A DNA stretch of 64,000 bases from Algorimicrobium sediminis (GTDB taxonomy: Bacteria; Bacteroidota; Bacteroidia; Flavobacteriales; Flavobacteriaceae), in assembly GCF_042684585.1 (NCBI RefSeq), contig NZ_JBHULS010000001.1, positions 124,001-188,000 on the forward strand, in the 5' to 3' direction. Numbering within the stretch: the stretch's first letter is position 1; every line of letters starts with the position of its first letter. Positions 26,436 through 35,983 of the stretch are shown here, piece by piece. The position numbers and the translations under genes were made by a program. The notes beneath the pieces are model-generated. The model was given only the letters and a program-made list of their open reading frames with translations. It was not told where the DNA came from and did not search any database.

Positions 26436-28280
26436 TTAATAGGTAACATATACCCAACCGCTAACAGGCTTGTAGTTCCCGTCGTTTAAATAAAGCACGT
26501 AAAAATAGGTGCCCACAGGAACTCTTTTTCCCCGGTGTAAACTACCTTTGTTGCTATTACCGTACCACGGCAAATTATTATGACCTTCAAAAATAAGCGT
26601 TCCCCACCGGTTATAAATAAGCAGTTGGTGCTTTTCAAAAATATCATAAAGGCCTTCTATTTGAAACCAGTCGTTAAAACCATCCTGATTGGGTGTAAAA
26701 ACTTGTGGTATAATAGGGGGGCAGTTTTTAGTAATTAAATCGAATTTATAGAAATTAAAACAGGTTTCCGTGTCAACGCGGATATAAATGGTTTGTAAAG
26801 GTGCCGTATTTCTGTAGTATTCGGGTATTAAAATGTTGTTTTCAAGATTAAATAAATCGGTGGCCGTTTCATAAAAGCCAACTGATTCTATGTTTTCAAC
26901 GTGTATATGCGGAAGCTGTTCGGTTAAGTTAAACACGGCACTATTAAAACCAATGTCGCAATTTTCTAGAGGGTTTAAACTAATAACTTCTGGCGGCGCC
27001 AAAAGCGTTATGGGTAGGTTGGTAGTATTGTTCCCTTCATTTAACTCTGTAACCAAGCCGGTGCCGTTACCTGTATCGTCCACGCGTATTTGTAGCGTGA
27101 AACTATCTGCAATGGTTTCCGGTATGTTTACGGTTATACTTTGTGTCTCAAACCCATTTATAGCTATCGTATTTTCGGTGGCACTTTGGGCAATTAAAGT
27201 GTTATTGGCGTAAAAGGCAATGGGTGTTGCAGGAGGCAAAATATCGGTGGCGTTATTGTTATAAATAGTGTAATTAACCTCTAGATTACGACTGGCACAT
27301 GGCACATTATAGGTGTTAATTTCAACTGTGGCATCTGGTAACTGACTATTTAAGACGGTAACAATATTGTTTAAAATAATTAAATCGGCTCGTAATACAC
27401 CAAAATCGTCCAAAGCACCAGTGGTTAAGGTAATGGCCACTTGTGTGTCGCCTATTGCAATGTTGTTTTCAATGGCGTAAACATCTAAATCGCCATTATA
27501 AAACGTATTGCTGCCTGTAAAGGAATTGGTGCCGTTAAAGGCATTGTTACCCGGATTTAAGGGTGGGTTGGACAGCAAATTGTTGTTAATTAAAATGGAT
27601 TCGCCATAATCCAGATTGGCATCGCCTTCCCAGGCTAGAAAGCCAATTTTAGCACCATTATTATCTAAAACATTCACATCGTTTAAAACAATGGTTTTTT
27701 CAGGTACGTTTCTATTAATTATTTCAAGTCCTTGGAATAAATTTATTTGATTTATTGGTAAGTCGGCGTTTTCATAAATAACATAAATGCTCCATCCAGC
27801 AAAATTGGTTCTATTGTTACAATAACCACTATTTGAGAGCAGTGTTTCGGATATGTCTAAATCTGTAAAGGTGTACAGGCCGTTTCCATTGGTTTGTAAA
27901 AAATCGGTTATATTAACATAGCTAGAAAAATATGTTAAGGGTCCATAGGTAGGGTCGTTGTAAGTAACTTGGTAGGTGTCTTCAGCAGTCAAGAGGCTGT
28001 TATTCAAGCGGACATTAGTATCTCCCAAGCCGGAGCCAGCCCAATACAGGTAAGCTGCCACAATATTCCAGTCGGGATTTAGTGTTAATTCGGCAGCAGA
28101 TTCTGTTAGAATTTCGCAGAAACTGCGGTCTAAATTATTTTCAAATGGATTGAGCGTATTGCCGATAGCCAAATAATCTACACGACCACTGTACTGCTGG
28201 AACAGTGCCATTTCTTGTGAAAACACAAAGCAGCTAGTCAGGCAAAATAAGCTAATGAAACATTTCTTTAACTGGAACAT
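26436..28280 (-). CDS. T9SS type B-like protein with CARDB-like domain and divergent tail
   Basis: 614 residues. Signal peptide ends VFSQ near residue 22. Residues about 40-310 form a beta-rich domain with NPDWNIVAAYLYWAGSG and FLAWEGDANLDYGES, similar to DUF3344-type lectin-like domains (inference). A CARDB-like adhesion domain follows (about 320-430, LEVNYTIYNNNATD; ELNEGNNTTNLPI). One CD...F.L repeat (ENCDIGFNSAVFNLT), then CHU_C with VFTPNQDGFNDWF and IYNRWGTLIFEG. It ends SGWVYVTY, unlike the FTLKR endings of its neighbours, so it belongs to another subtype of the sorting domain. Confidence 0.85.
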   Translation of the reverse strand: MFQLKKCFISLFCLTSCFVFSQEMALFQQYSGRVDYLAIGNTLNPFENNLDRSFCEILTESAAELTLNPDWNIVAAYLYWAGSGLGDTNVRLNNSLLTAEDTYQVTYNDPTYGPLTYFSSYVNITDFLQTNGNGLYTFTDLDISETLLSNSGYCNNRTNFAGWSIYVIYENADLPINQINLFQGLEIINRNVPEKTIVLNDVNVLDNNGAKIGFLAWEGDANLDYGESILINNNLLSNPPLNPGNNAFNGTNSFTGSNTFYNGDLDVYAIENNIAIGDTQVAITLTTGALDDFGVLRADLIILNNIVTVLNSQLPDATVEINTYNVPCASRNLEVNYTIYNNNATDILPPATPIAFYANNTLIAQSATENTIAINGFETQSITVNIPETIADSFTLQIRVDDTGNGTGLVTELNEGNNTTNLPITLLAPPEVISLNPLENCDIGFNSAVFNLTEQLPHIHVENIESVGFYETATDLFNLENNILIPEYYRNTAPLQTIYIRVDTETCFNFYKFDLITKNCPPIIPQVFTPNQDGFNDWFQIEGLYDIFEKHQLLIYNRWGTLIFEGHNNLPWYGNSNKGSLHRGKRVPVGTYFYVLYLNDGNYKPVSGWVYVTY

Positions 28281-28319
28281 GATTTGGTGTTACAGTTTTA
28301 AATGTACAATTTTTTCTGC

Positions 28320-30704
28320 TTATCGTTTTAAGGTAAAATGACTTTTATACACCCGACCATCTTTTAAAATTACCGAAAACCAATAATCGTCTGTTATAGC
28401 AGGCTCCCCGTTACTAAAGCCATCCCAACCTTCGCCATTAGGATCCAGTTGCTTTATCAGTTTACCATAGCGATTAAAAATAGATACTTTTGTGTTTGGT
28501 GAAAATTGCGTGGCATCGCCTTCAATCTGCCAACGATCGTTAACCCCATCGGCATTGGGTGTGAAAAATTTTGGAAAACCAATAATTGTAAAACTAACAG
28601 ATTCCAATCCGCAATTATTGGTGTCTCTTACATAAATGCGATGCATACCTGTACTTAAACCCGTAAAGGTTGGACTGTTTTGGTAAGGTCCGTCCGGGTT
28701 ATCTAGCGCATATTCGTAATTTCCCAAGCCCATAACGTACACAGTGGCACTATTGTCAGTAATTTGTAAATTAGTTATGGTTGCTATGCTAGAGGCACTA
28801 ACTGTTACCTCCCTTTCAGCATAACACCCATCGGGATTTTCGTCTGTTATAGTTGTGTTTAGGGCAATTCTTACCCGATACGTACCCGTATTTGTTACTG
28901 ATATTTCAGGGGTAGTTTCTAATGATTCTAGCCATAAAAAACTATAATTGGATAGTGGTTCCGATAAATTACCTACGTTAATGCTAATACTGTCCTCGGT
29001 GCTGTTTTTGCAGAAAAAAACCGTTTCGTAGGGCTCTATAGCGGGCGGCAAGGTACTAATTAATTCCAAAGTGCTAATGCTAAAGCAATCTGAACTAGCT
29101 ATATTCTGAAGCCTAACATAAAGTGTTTCATTACCCGATGTACTTTGGTAATTACTGGTGTTTGCGATGGCGTTAACGCGGTTTTCAGCATCGGCCCGAT
29201 TATCATAAAAAGCAACGCCAATATTAGGGTTAGTTAGTATAACTTCAGGAATGGCATCCGTTAAGTTGTAATTGGGAAGATTGTTGCTGGAACTACAGGC
29301 TACTAAAGGCGCTAAATCCAAGGGTTCTGGTTGTTCAGAAATGGTTAAGCTACGGTAAACAACTTGCGTTTCGCCTTCGGTTTGAATAGTAATGGTTACA
29401 ACATACTGGCCAGGTTGCGTGTACACATGGGTCGGATTTTGAACGGTTGCCGTATTGTTACTTCCAGATGCGGGATCGCCAAAATCCCAGGTTATACTGT
29501 CGATAACGGTGGATGTATCAATATTGAACTCTGTGGTATTACCAAAACAGGTGTTTCTGAATATATTCGTAGCAAAAAAATACGATTGAATAAATGGCGG
29601 TAGCCCAAATTGACTGGTGTTGCCTTCTAAATAAACGCCATTTAATTCAAAATTAGCTGCCGTTCCAAGTGTATTGGGGTTGGTAATAACAGCCAAATAT
29701 TGACCATCCTTTACAGCAACGTAAATTCTGCCATCTATGGCTTGTTGCAGTGCACCAAACTGTTTACTACTTTCTTGCGCTATAATGGTGGCCGAGTTTA
29801 TAATGTCCGTTTCCGTGTTTAGGGCTAAATTGTATTGGTATATGCTTGAAACATTATTGTCTCTGTCTATTTCCGAAATATATAAAATGGTACTATCTGG
29901 AGAAAATTCACAACCATAGGCGCCAATATTATCGGAGTTGTAATTCGAAATAGTTACCGGATTGGACAGAATGCCTTGCGTGGCATCGAAATCGAAAATT
30001 TGCACTTCGCTATTGGTATACGATCTAGCGGATACCACCTTTTCCCTATTGGGTGACGCTTTTAAATAGCCAATAGTTTTATTAATTGCGCCGCCATGAA
30101 CCGAACCTACAGCACTAATAACAGGTGTTTGGTTAACTCCGGTTTCTGAAATTAAAAAAGATATAAATTGGTTGCTCTGCCATTTGTGGGCTATTACCCA
30201 AATACTGCGTCCGTCGGAACTTTCAATAGCTGTTATTTTTTCTGTAACAGGGCTTTCAAGAAGTATGTTTTTTTGGTCGGTAAGAGCACCTAATCCATTA
30301 TCCAAACGCATATCGATTTCAGAAAATCGCAAACCATCCGTTCCCGCGCGATCATCAACCGTAAAAATATAGTAGATAAAATCATCGTTTGGTTTTGGAA
30401 CAATTAAAGCCGATTGGGTAGCCGATTTGTTTCCCAGTAAACCCGTTCCATTGCGCATAACCATATGGTTGCGGTTCCAAACGGTTATACCGTCTGAATA
30501 AAACAGTAAATTTCCTAAATTATCTGAAATGGAGGAGCAGCCTTCCTCGGTATCAATTAAAGCGCCTTGTTGTGCAATGGGATAGCCAAAGCTAAAGTTT
30601 AAACTAGCGTTATTTCCGAAGTTCCAATTAGCCGCTTCATTTTGGCCGCTACTGGAAGCACTTATTAAAAGTCCTAAAAATAAAACGAGTTGCTGTAATT
30701 TCAA
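28320..30704 (-). CDS. T9SS type B protein with propeller-like N-terminus and PKD domain, TTG start
   Basis: 794 residues. The start is TTG at 30704: the next upstream in-frame codons are ATT, AAT, GCT, AGC and then stop TAA, and the next ATG is well inside the mature protein, while TTG gives a complete signal peptide (ending SSGQ). Residues about 25-370 are like a beta-propeller (LLFYSDGITVWNRNH; RFSEIDMRLDNG; LKASPNREKVVSA). A PKD domain is at about 395-470 (SITWDFGDPASG). Then one CD..F.L-type repeat, Ig-like folds and CHU_C (FFTPNADGVNDRW, end SHFTLKR). The start is 4 bases after the previous gene's stop, so it is likely translationally coupled. Confidence 0.87.
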   Translation of the reverse strand: MKLQQLVLFLGLLISASSSGQNEAANWNFGNNASLNFSFGYPIAQQGALIDTEEGCSSISDNLGNLLFYSDGITVWNRNHMVMRNGTGLLGNKSATQSALIVPKPNDDFIYYIFTVDDRAGTDGLRFSEIDMRLDNGLGALTDQKNILLESPVTEKITAIESSDGRSIWVIAHKWQSNQFISFLISETGVNQTPVISAVGSVHGGAINKTIGYLKASPNREKVVSARSYTNSEVQIFDFDATQGILSNPVTISNYNSDNIGAYGCEFSPDSTILYISEIDRDNNVSSIYQYNLALNTETDIINSATIIAQESSKQFGALQQAIDGRIYVAVKDGQYLAVITNPNTLGTAANFELNGVYLEGNTSQFGLPPFIQSYFFATNIFRNTCFGNTTEFNIDTSTVIDSITWDFGDPASGSNNTATVQNPTHVYTQPGQYVVTITIQTEGETQVVYRSLTISEQPEPLDLAPLVACSSSNNLPNYNLTDAIPEVILTNPNIGVAFYDNRADAENRVNAIANTSNYQSTSGNETLYVRLQNIASSDCFSISTLELISTLPPAIEPYETVFFCKNSTEDSISINVGNLSEPLSNYSFLWLESLETTPEISVTNTGTYRVRIALNTTITDENPDGCYAEREVTVSASSIATITNLQITDNSATVYVMGLGNYEYALDNPDGPYQNSPTFTGLSTGMHRIYVRDTNNCGLESVSFTIIGFPKFFTPNADGVNDRWQIEGDATQFSPNTKVSIFNRYGKLIKQLDPNGEGWDGFSNGEPAITDDYWFSVILKDGRVYKSHFTLKR

Positions 30705-30708
30705 AATA

Positions 30709-33700
30709 TTAGCGCTTTAGGGTAAAATGACTTCTAAAAATACGCCCGTCTTGTAATTTTACTACAAACCAATAATCGTCGTTAGGCATGAGTTCACCAT
30801 TATACGTGCCATCCCAGCCGCGGCTTAAGGCACTAATTTCTGTTAAAAGTTTCCCGAAACGATTAAAAATTTGAATGCTGGTATTTGGTTGAAAAAGTGC
30901 CGATACGCCTTGTACATTCCACATATCGTTTGTGCCATCGCCATTTGGCGTAAACACTTTTGGAAAGCCTATAACTGAAACCTTTTGGCTTACTTCGCCA
31001 CAGTCGTTTTTTATATCTCGAATGGTAACCGTATAAATACCTGGTTTTATATTGGTAAACACGTTACTGTTTTGGTAGGGAGCATATAGGTTGCCGTTGG
31101 CATCAAATAATGCGTACTCATATTCGCCTTCACCGGTTGCAGTAACGGTAATATTGTTATTGCTACTTAAACCATCTGTTACGCTTATATTCTGAATAGT
31201 AGCAATATCAGACGGATTTACGGTTATGGTTCTAGTTTCAGTGCAACCCGAACTATTTGTAACCGTTACGGTGTAGCTGCCAATTTCATTTACTGCTATG
31301 GTACTGGTTGTTTGTCCGGAGGACCAAGCATAACTATAATTACCAGAGGTATTACCTATTACACCCGCTTGTAAAATTATGGTTTGTGGCGCAGAATTTA
31401 AGCAATATAACAACGTTTCATCGGCCCTTAAAGTGGGCTGTTGGTTTACAATTAAAGTTACCTCTGCTATGCCATAACACGCGTTGTTGTTTTCGGCACG
31501 GGCATAAATAGTTTGATTAAATGGAATCGTATTTATAAAAGGTGAAGCTAGAGGGTTTTGCTCTAAAAGGGCGTCATTAGCGCTCGCATAAAACACCACA
31601 GGAAATGTAATGTTGTTTATGGTTTGTATGTTGGTAGCAATGGTGTCCAAATTAAATGTGTTTAAACCAGTTCCAATGGCTAAATCTTCGCAAACCCCAT
31701 CTGCTACATAATCTTGAATTTGTGTAGTGCTTACCTCCAAAGAAAGCGTAGCCAAACTGTAGCAAAGGGTTTCGGTATTTATAACTTTGGCAATAACTAC
31801 TTCCGGATTACTGGTGTTTTGGTAGGCATTTGCATTTAGCATAGCTGTGTCCGTTTCAGCGTTGATGGTGTTACTGTAAAAAGCAACTGTAACCATGGGG
31901 TTGCCTCCAGTTAGGGCATCAAATGCTTCATTTAAATTAAAGGTAGTTTGCCCATCTGGTGTACCATCTGTATCGCATTGTGTTAGATTGCTATTAAAGG
32001 CCTCTGGTAGCGCATTTACGGTAAGGTTAAAGGATGTCGTGCTAAAGCAGTTGGTATTTAAAACGTTTTCAACGCGTACAAAAATTTCTTCTGCAAAGGG
32101 TGTTTGGTTGTAATAGTTTGTTGGCAGCGGACTGGCACCTGTATTGGCATCTGCTTGGGAATTGTGATAACTTACATTAAAGTCGGCTGGACTTTGTGTA
32201 CCTAAAACGAGGACATTAAAATCTGCTAAATTGGTGGTTATTTGGCCGTTGCTAGGGTCGCCATCCAAGTCGTCATCGCATAACACCAAATTGTTAATAG
32301 GGTTAGCGTTTGCTTGCGCAAATAGGCGTAAATTAAATGAAGTTATATCAAAACAATTTGGATTATTATCGTTTTGAATTCTTGCATAAATGGTTTGCGG
32401 GTTTTCGGTGTTTTCAAATGTACCCACAATTTCATTGCTGTTATTTTGAGCGTCTACCAAGTTTCTAAAATAGCGTATATTAAAAACGGAAGCATTTTGA
32501 GTGCCCAGAATGCTGGCATTCTGTTCGGTTAAATCGAAACTAGCTGTTTCTGTTGTACTGGAGTCGGCACAAACAGAAATGTCTGCGGCTGGATTGGCAG
32601 TAGGTACATCGTAAAATGTAACAAGCGCTTGGCCTTCTTTAGATTCGCAATCGTTGCCAGGTACTTCTATAAAAACGCTGTAATTACCTCCTGTACTAAT
32701 TTCTAATTCGTTGGCTGGGGTAGGTGTTGCTATAGGATTGTTATTTTGGGTCCATGTGTATATGGCACCGGGAATAGCTTCGGCTACAAGTGTAAAAGTA
32801 TCGCCAGAACATAGTGGTAACACATTTTCAACCGCTACGTTGTTGGTAATGTCAATTTTTTCAGTGAAAAAAGATGCAATAAATGGCGGTAATCCTTGTC
32901 TTGCCAAGCGGTTACTTCTGTCCGTATCTAAAAAAATAACGTTTTCTTGGTAGTTGCAACCCGTTCCTAATACATTTGGTTGCTCTATAACACTTAAATA
33001 AGGTAAGCCAGTATTGTAGGTGCTACTCTCGGTTTTGTAAATTTTGCCATCTGGTCCAAGCTGTAAAGCGCTTCTGTAGCCCTGCTTTGCCTCAAGAATC
33101 ACTTGGCTGGAGTTAACAGCACTCGCTCTGTTTAAAGACACATTAAATTGCAGTAACGCACTAAAGTGGTTGTTTGGGTTGTTGTTTTCGCTAGTTGAAT
33201 TGGAACTAAAATCGTTGTAAGTGCTTACATAGAGCACGTTACTATTAGAAGAAAATTCTACACCATAGGCACGATTTGCCGTGTTTAATTCGTCGTCGTT
33301 TATAATAATACGCTGCCTAAAAGTTACTTGACCCGTATTGGTGTCAAAATCGTATAAAAATAAGCCCGATTCTATGTTTGCAGAAACCAGTTTGCTTCCA
33401 TCTGGAGAAAACTTTAAGTAGCCACGTCCGTTATTTGGCGAGTTCATACCAGCACTGGAAGGCGGGCCTGTAAGGGTAATACCGGAATTAGATACTTCGA
33501 AAACGTAAAACAAATCGGAGCCCGAATTGTTATTTACTTGGGTAGCTACTAAAATATTGCCAGATTCGCAGTCTTTTAAAACCGCAGCTAGTTTTTCTGT
33601 AGCAATAATGGGTACATTGTTCTCATCGCGCAATTGGGTGTTTTTAGTACTTCTTACAACACCACCCAATCCGTTATCCAAACGCATATCTACTTCAGAA

Positions 33701-34086
33701 TACCTAAATCCTACATCTGATAAATTGTTAAAATCAGTGCTTTGGGTAAAAATGTAATACATATTTGGATCGCCTGGTTTTGGTATAATGATGGCCGATT
33801 GGGTACTTGAGGGATTACCTAGCAAGCCGCTACCATTTTGCATAACCTGATGATTTCCTGTGTAAACTGTAATACCATCTGTATAAAAAAGGAGGTTGCC
33901 GTTTTCGTCTGAAATACTGGTACAACCTTCATCGGTTTGTAATTGGCCGTCGGTTAAAGCTGTTATAACCCCAGTGGTATTGTTGAAGTTGATACCGGCA
34001 AAATCGCCAAAATACCAATTGGCAGCTTGGTATTGCGCAAAAGAAATACTTGATATAAGAAATAAAAGAATTCGAATGTTTTTCAT
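30709..34086 (-). CDS. T9SS type B protein with propeller-like N-terminus and four CDxDxDG repeats
   Basis: 1125 residues from ATG at 34086 (an upstream TTG is open but lies before the signal). Signal peptide ends SFAQ near residue 18. The N-terminal 400 residues are a paralogue of the next gene's (LLFYTDGITVYTGNH; RYSEVDMRLDNG; LKFSPDGSKLVSA). An Ig-like segment follows, then four roughly 90-residue repeats (such as LCDDDLDGD and QCDTDGTPDGQTTFNL), Ig-like folds and CHU_C (VFTPNGDGTNDMW, end SHFTLKR). Secreted by T9SS. It shares a 4-base junction with the TTG-start gene. A -7 box (TACCTTTG) lies right at the end of the ABC permease gene. Confidence 0.88.
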   Translation of the reverse strand: MKNIRILLFLISSISFAQYQAANWYFGDFAGINFNNTTGVITALTDGQLQTDEGCTSISDENGNLLFYTDGITVYTGNHQVMQNGSGLLGNPSSTQSAIIIPKPGDPNMYYIFTQSTDFNNLSDVGFRYSEVDMRLDNGLGGVVRSTKNTQLRDENNVPIIATEKLAAVLKDCESGNILVATQVNNNSGSDLFYVFEVSNSGITLTGPPSSAGMNSPNNGRGYLKFSPDGSKLVSANIESGLFLYDFDTNTGQVTFRQRIIINDDELNTANRAYGVEFSSNSNVLYVSTYNDFSSNSTSENNNPNNHFSALLQFNVSLNRASAVNSSQVILEAKQGYRSALQLGPDGKIYKTESSTYNTGLPYLSVIEQPNVLGTGCNYQENVIFLDTDRSNRLARQGLPPFIASFFTEKIDITNNVAVENVLPLCSGDTFTLVAEAIPGAIYTWTQNNNPIATPTPANELEISTGGNYSVFIEVPGNDCESKEGQALVTFYDVPTANPAADISVCADSSTTETASFDLTEQNASILGTQNASVFNIRYFRNLVDAQNNSNEIVGTFENTENPQTIYARIQNDNNPNCFDITSFNLRLFAQANANPINNLVLCDDDLDGDPSNGQITTNLADFNVLVLGTQSPADFNVSYHNSQADANTGASPLPTNYYNQTPFAEEIFVRVENVLNTNCFSTTSFNLTVNALPEAFNSNLTQCDTDGTPDGQTTFNLNEAFDALTGGNPMVTVAFYSNTINAETDTAMLNANAYQNTSNPEVVIAKVINTETLCYSLATLSLEVSTTQIQDYVADGVCEDLAIGTGLNTFNLDTIATNIQTINNITFPVVFYASANDALLEQNPLASPFINTIPFNQTIYARAENNNACYGIAEVTLIVNQQPTLRADETLLYCLNSAPQTIILQAGVIGNTSGNYSYAWSSGQTTSTIAVNEIGSYTVTVTNSSGCTETRTITVNPSDIATIQNISVTDGLSSNNNITVTATGEGEYEYALFDANGNLYAPYQNSNVFTNIKPGIYTVTIRDIKNDCGEVSQKVSVIGFPKVFTPNGDGTNDMWNVQGVSALFQPNTSIQIFNRFGKLLTEISALSRGWDGTYNGELMPNDDYWFVVKLQDGRIFRSHFTLKR

Positions 34087-34104
34087 GTGGGTATTAATAT
34101 AACC

Positions 34105-34112
34105 CAAAGGTA
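34105..34112 (-). promoter_or_regulatory. -7 box for the first T9SS type B gene pair
   Basis: CAAAGGTA on plus is TACCTTTG on minus, exact match, 19 bases before the ATG at 34086 and directly after the permease stop. Confidence 0.5.
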
Positions 34113-34940
34113 TTACAAATCTCGCTTCTTTAATAATCTAATGGAGAAAAACACGCAAAGGGCGGTCCAGATTACAACAATTATTATTTCGTGAAAATGC
34201 ACGTCATAGTCGTAAGCTAATTCGGTTTTATCCGGGAATTTTGTTAATATAACTCGGTTAAGTGGCTGATTTATTAAATTGTAAATAGATTCCAGAGGTA
34301 AAAAGCCTTTTATTTTAAAAGCCATTTCGGTGGTTCCGAATATTTTGTAAGCACCCCAAAACACCAACCATTCTGCCAGATAGAGAACAAATAAAAAGGC
34401 CAAGGCAAAAGCAGAGCGTTTAAGAAGCAAGGCAAAAAACAAGCACAGGGTAAAAAAGCCTACTAGTTTTAAAAAATACGCCAGTAAAAATTCAGTTTCT
34501 CTAAATATAATAGCAGCCTCGGTGTAAGCGGAGTAATATAAGCCTATAAAAAAGGTGGTTACGGCTATAAGCACAGTGGCTAAAAAGGAAAAGAGTAGTA
34601 TGGTATAAAATTTTGAAAGAATGAATTCCGTTTTGCTTAACCCATCTATTAAATTTTGTTTTATAGTTTTATTGCTGTATTCGTTACCTATCATGCTAAC
34701 AACTACAATAGCAAAAAATAGCTTAAAATAGGAGGCACAAAAAGTACTAATATGCCAAATAATTGGAAAGTTGAAAATACCCAGTTGACCCAATTCCAGT
34801 GTAAAAAAACCGAAAAAATTTATTTTTATAGATGCTAAAATTAAGATGGTTAGTGGTAAGAGGAAGGATATAAAAATAAGGACTCTATTAGTTTTACTTA
34901 ATAGTAGTTTTTGCAATTCTATTTGAATTAGTCGGCGCAT
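34113..34940 (-). CDS. ABC-2 family permease
   Basis: 275 residues with about six hydrophobic segments (around 20-38, 55-80, 105-130, 145-170, 178-200 and 250-268). No soluble domain. The N-terminal MRRLIQIELQKLLLSK is typical of ABC-2 permeases that pair with bacitracin/lantibiotic-type ATPases. The ATPase gene lies upstream by 21 bases. The substrate is unknown. It borders the T9SS type B genes, but no sequence feature links it to their export. Confidence 0.85.
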   Translation of the reverse strand: MRRLIQIELQKLLLSKTNRVLIFISFLLPLTILILASIKINFFGFFTLELGQLGIFNFPIIWHISTFCASYFKLFFAIVVVSMIGNEYSNKTIKQNLIDGLSKTEFILSKFYTILLFSFLATVLIAVTTFFIGLYYSAYTEAAIIFRETEFLLAYFLKLVGFFTLCLFFALLLKRSAFALAFLFVLYLAEWLVFWGAYKIFGTTEMAFKIKGFLPLESIYNLINQPLNRVILTKFPDKTELAYDYDVHFHEIIIVVIWTALCVFFSIRLLKKRDL

Positions 34941-34961
34941 AAATTAAAGTAATGTAAGACG

Positions 34962-35858
34962 CTATAATTGGTCGGTTATTTTTAAAAATTGTTCCTCTAA
35001 GGTTTCTTTTCGTGCCACTAAATGGTTTAATACAACACCTTGGTTAAAAAATAGCTGGTTAATATAGCCTGTGCTAACAGGTTTTTTTAAATACGCTTTT
35101 ACAAGACCATTTTCTACGGTAGCAGCACCAAATATATTTTCCGCTTTCAGAATAGCCAGTATGCTTTCCTGATTATCGGCTTGTAGTTCTACATAGCCAT
35201 AGGTGCTTGCCATTTGGTCCACGGGGCCGGCGTATAATTTTTTGCCCTTGTTTAAAATAACCACATGGGAGCATACCTTTTCAACTTCGTCCAACAGGTG
35301 GGAAGCTAGTAAAATAGTGGTGCCTTGGCTAGCTATTTGCTTAATAAGGCTTCTAATTTGATAAATGCCTTGAGGATCTAAACCGTTGGTTGGCTCGTCT
35401 AGAATTAGTATTTCGGGGTCGTTAAGTAGGGCAGAAGCAATAGCCAGGCGTTGTTTCATGCCCAAGGAAAAGCTTTGGAACTTACTGTTTTTACGATCCA
35501 GAAGTTTAACAAGTGCTAACTTTTCATCAATTTTAGATTCCGGAACCCCTTTTATTTTACAAACCAATTTTAGATTGTTGTAAGCCGACATGTATGGGTA
35601 AAAGTTTGGTCGTTCAATTATAGCGCCTACTTTTTTTAAAGCTTCGTGAGTGCTGTAATTTCCACCAAACCACTCAAAATGTCCAGAGGTTTTATTTACA
35701 ACCTGCAGCACAATGCCCAATGTGGTGGATTTGCCACTACCATTAGGACCCAAAATTCCATAAACTTCTCCTTTTTTAATGGTAAAAGATACTTGGTTTA
35801 AAGCGGTTATAAAACCGTATTTTTTGGTGAGGTTTGAAATGCTTAAAATTGTTTCCAA
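34962..35858 (-). CDS. ABC transporter ATP-binding protein (BcrA/CcmA type), TTG start
   Basis: 298 residues. Walker A GPNGSGKST at 37-45, signature FSLGMKQRL, Walker B LLILDEP as EILILDEPTNGLDP. A C-terminal extension of about 80 residues resembles bacitracin-type ATPases. The start is TTG at 35858: an in-frame stop lies seven codons upstream (TAA AAC ATC CGC TAT...) with no ATG between, and METILSISNLTKKYG is the normal beginning of these ATPases. It pairs with the downstream permease. Confidence 0.9.
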   Translation of the reverse strand: METILSISNLTKKYGFITALNQVSFTIKKGEVYGILGPNGSGKSTTLGIVLQVVNKTSGHFEWFGGNYSTHEALKKVGAIIERPNFYPYMSAYNNLKLVCKIKGVPESKIDEKLALVKLLDRKNSKFQSFSLGMKQRLAIASALLNDPEILILDEPTNGLDPQGIYQIRSLIKQIASQGTTILLASHLLDEVEKVCSHVVILNKGKKLYAGPVDQMASTYGYVELQADNQESILAILKAENIFGAATVENGLVKAYLKKPVSTGYINQLFFNQGVVLNHLVARKETLEEQFLKITDQL

Positions 35859-35923
35859 ATAGCGGATGTTTTAAGTTAACTAAAATTAAAACGATTGGGA
35901 TGTAAGTTTGTTACACATGTTAC

Positions 35924-35953
35924 AAAAAAAAGCATTCAAGGAGAATGCTTTTT
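35924..35953 (-). terminator. Terminator after the pRiA4b-ORF3-like gene
   Basis: Stem AAAAAGCATTC / GAATGCTTTTT with loop AAGGA; on the minus strand it is followed by a T-run. Confidence 0.85.
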
Positions 35954-35983
35954 GGTTTGTTTTTTTTATGTAGTAAGAATACT

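Noticed and set aside
34113..35858. ABC pair as gliding-motility GldA/GldFG
   Set aside because: The ATPase and permease look like bacitracin/CcmA-type ABC proteins, and no GldG-like large protein is beside them.
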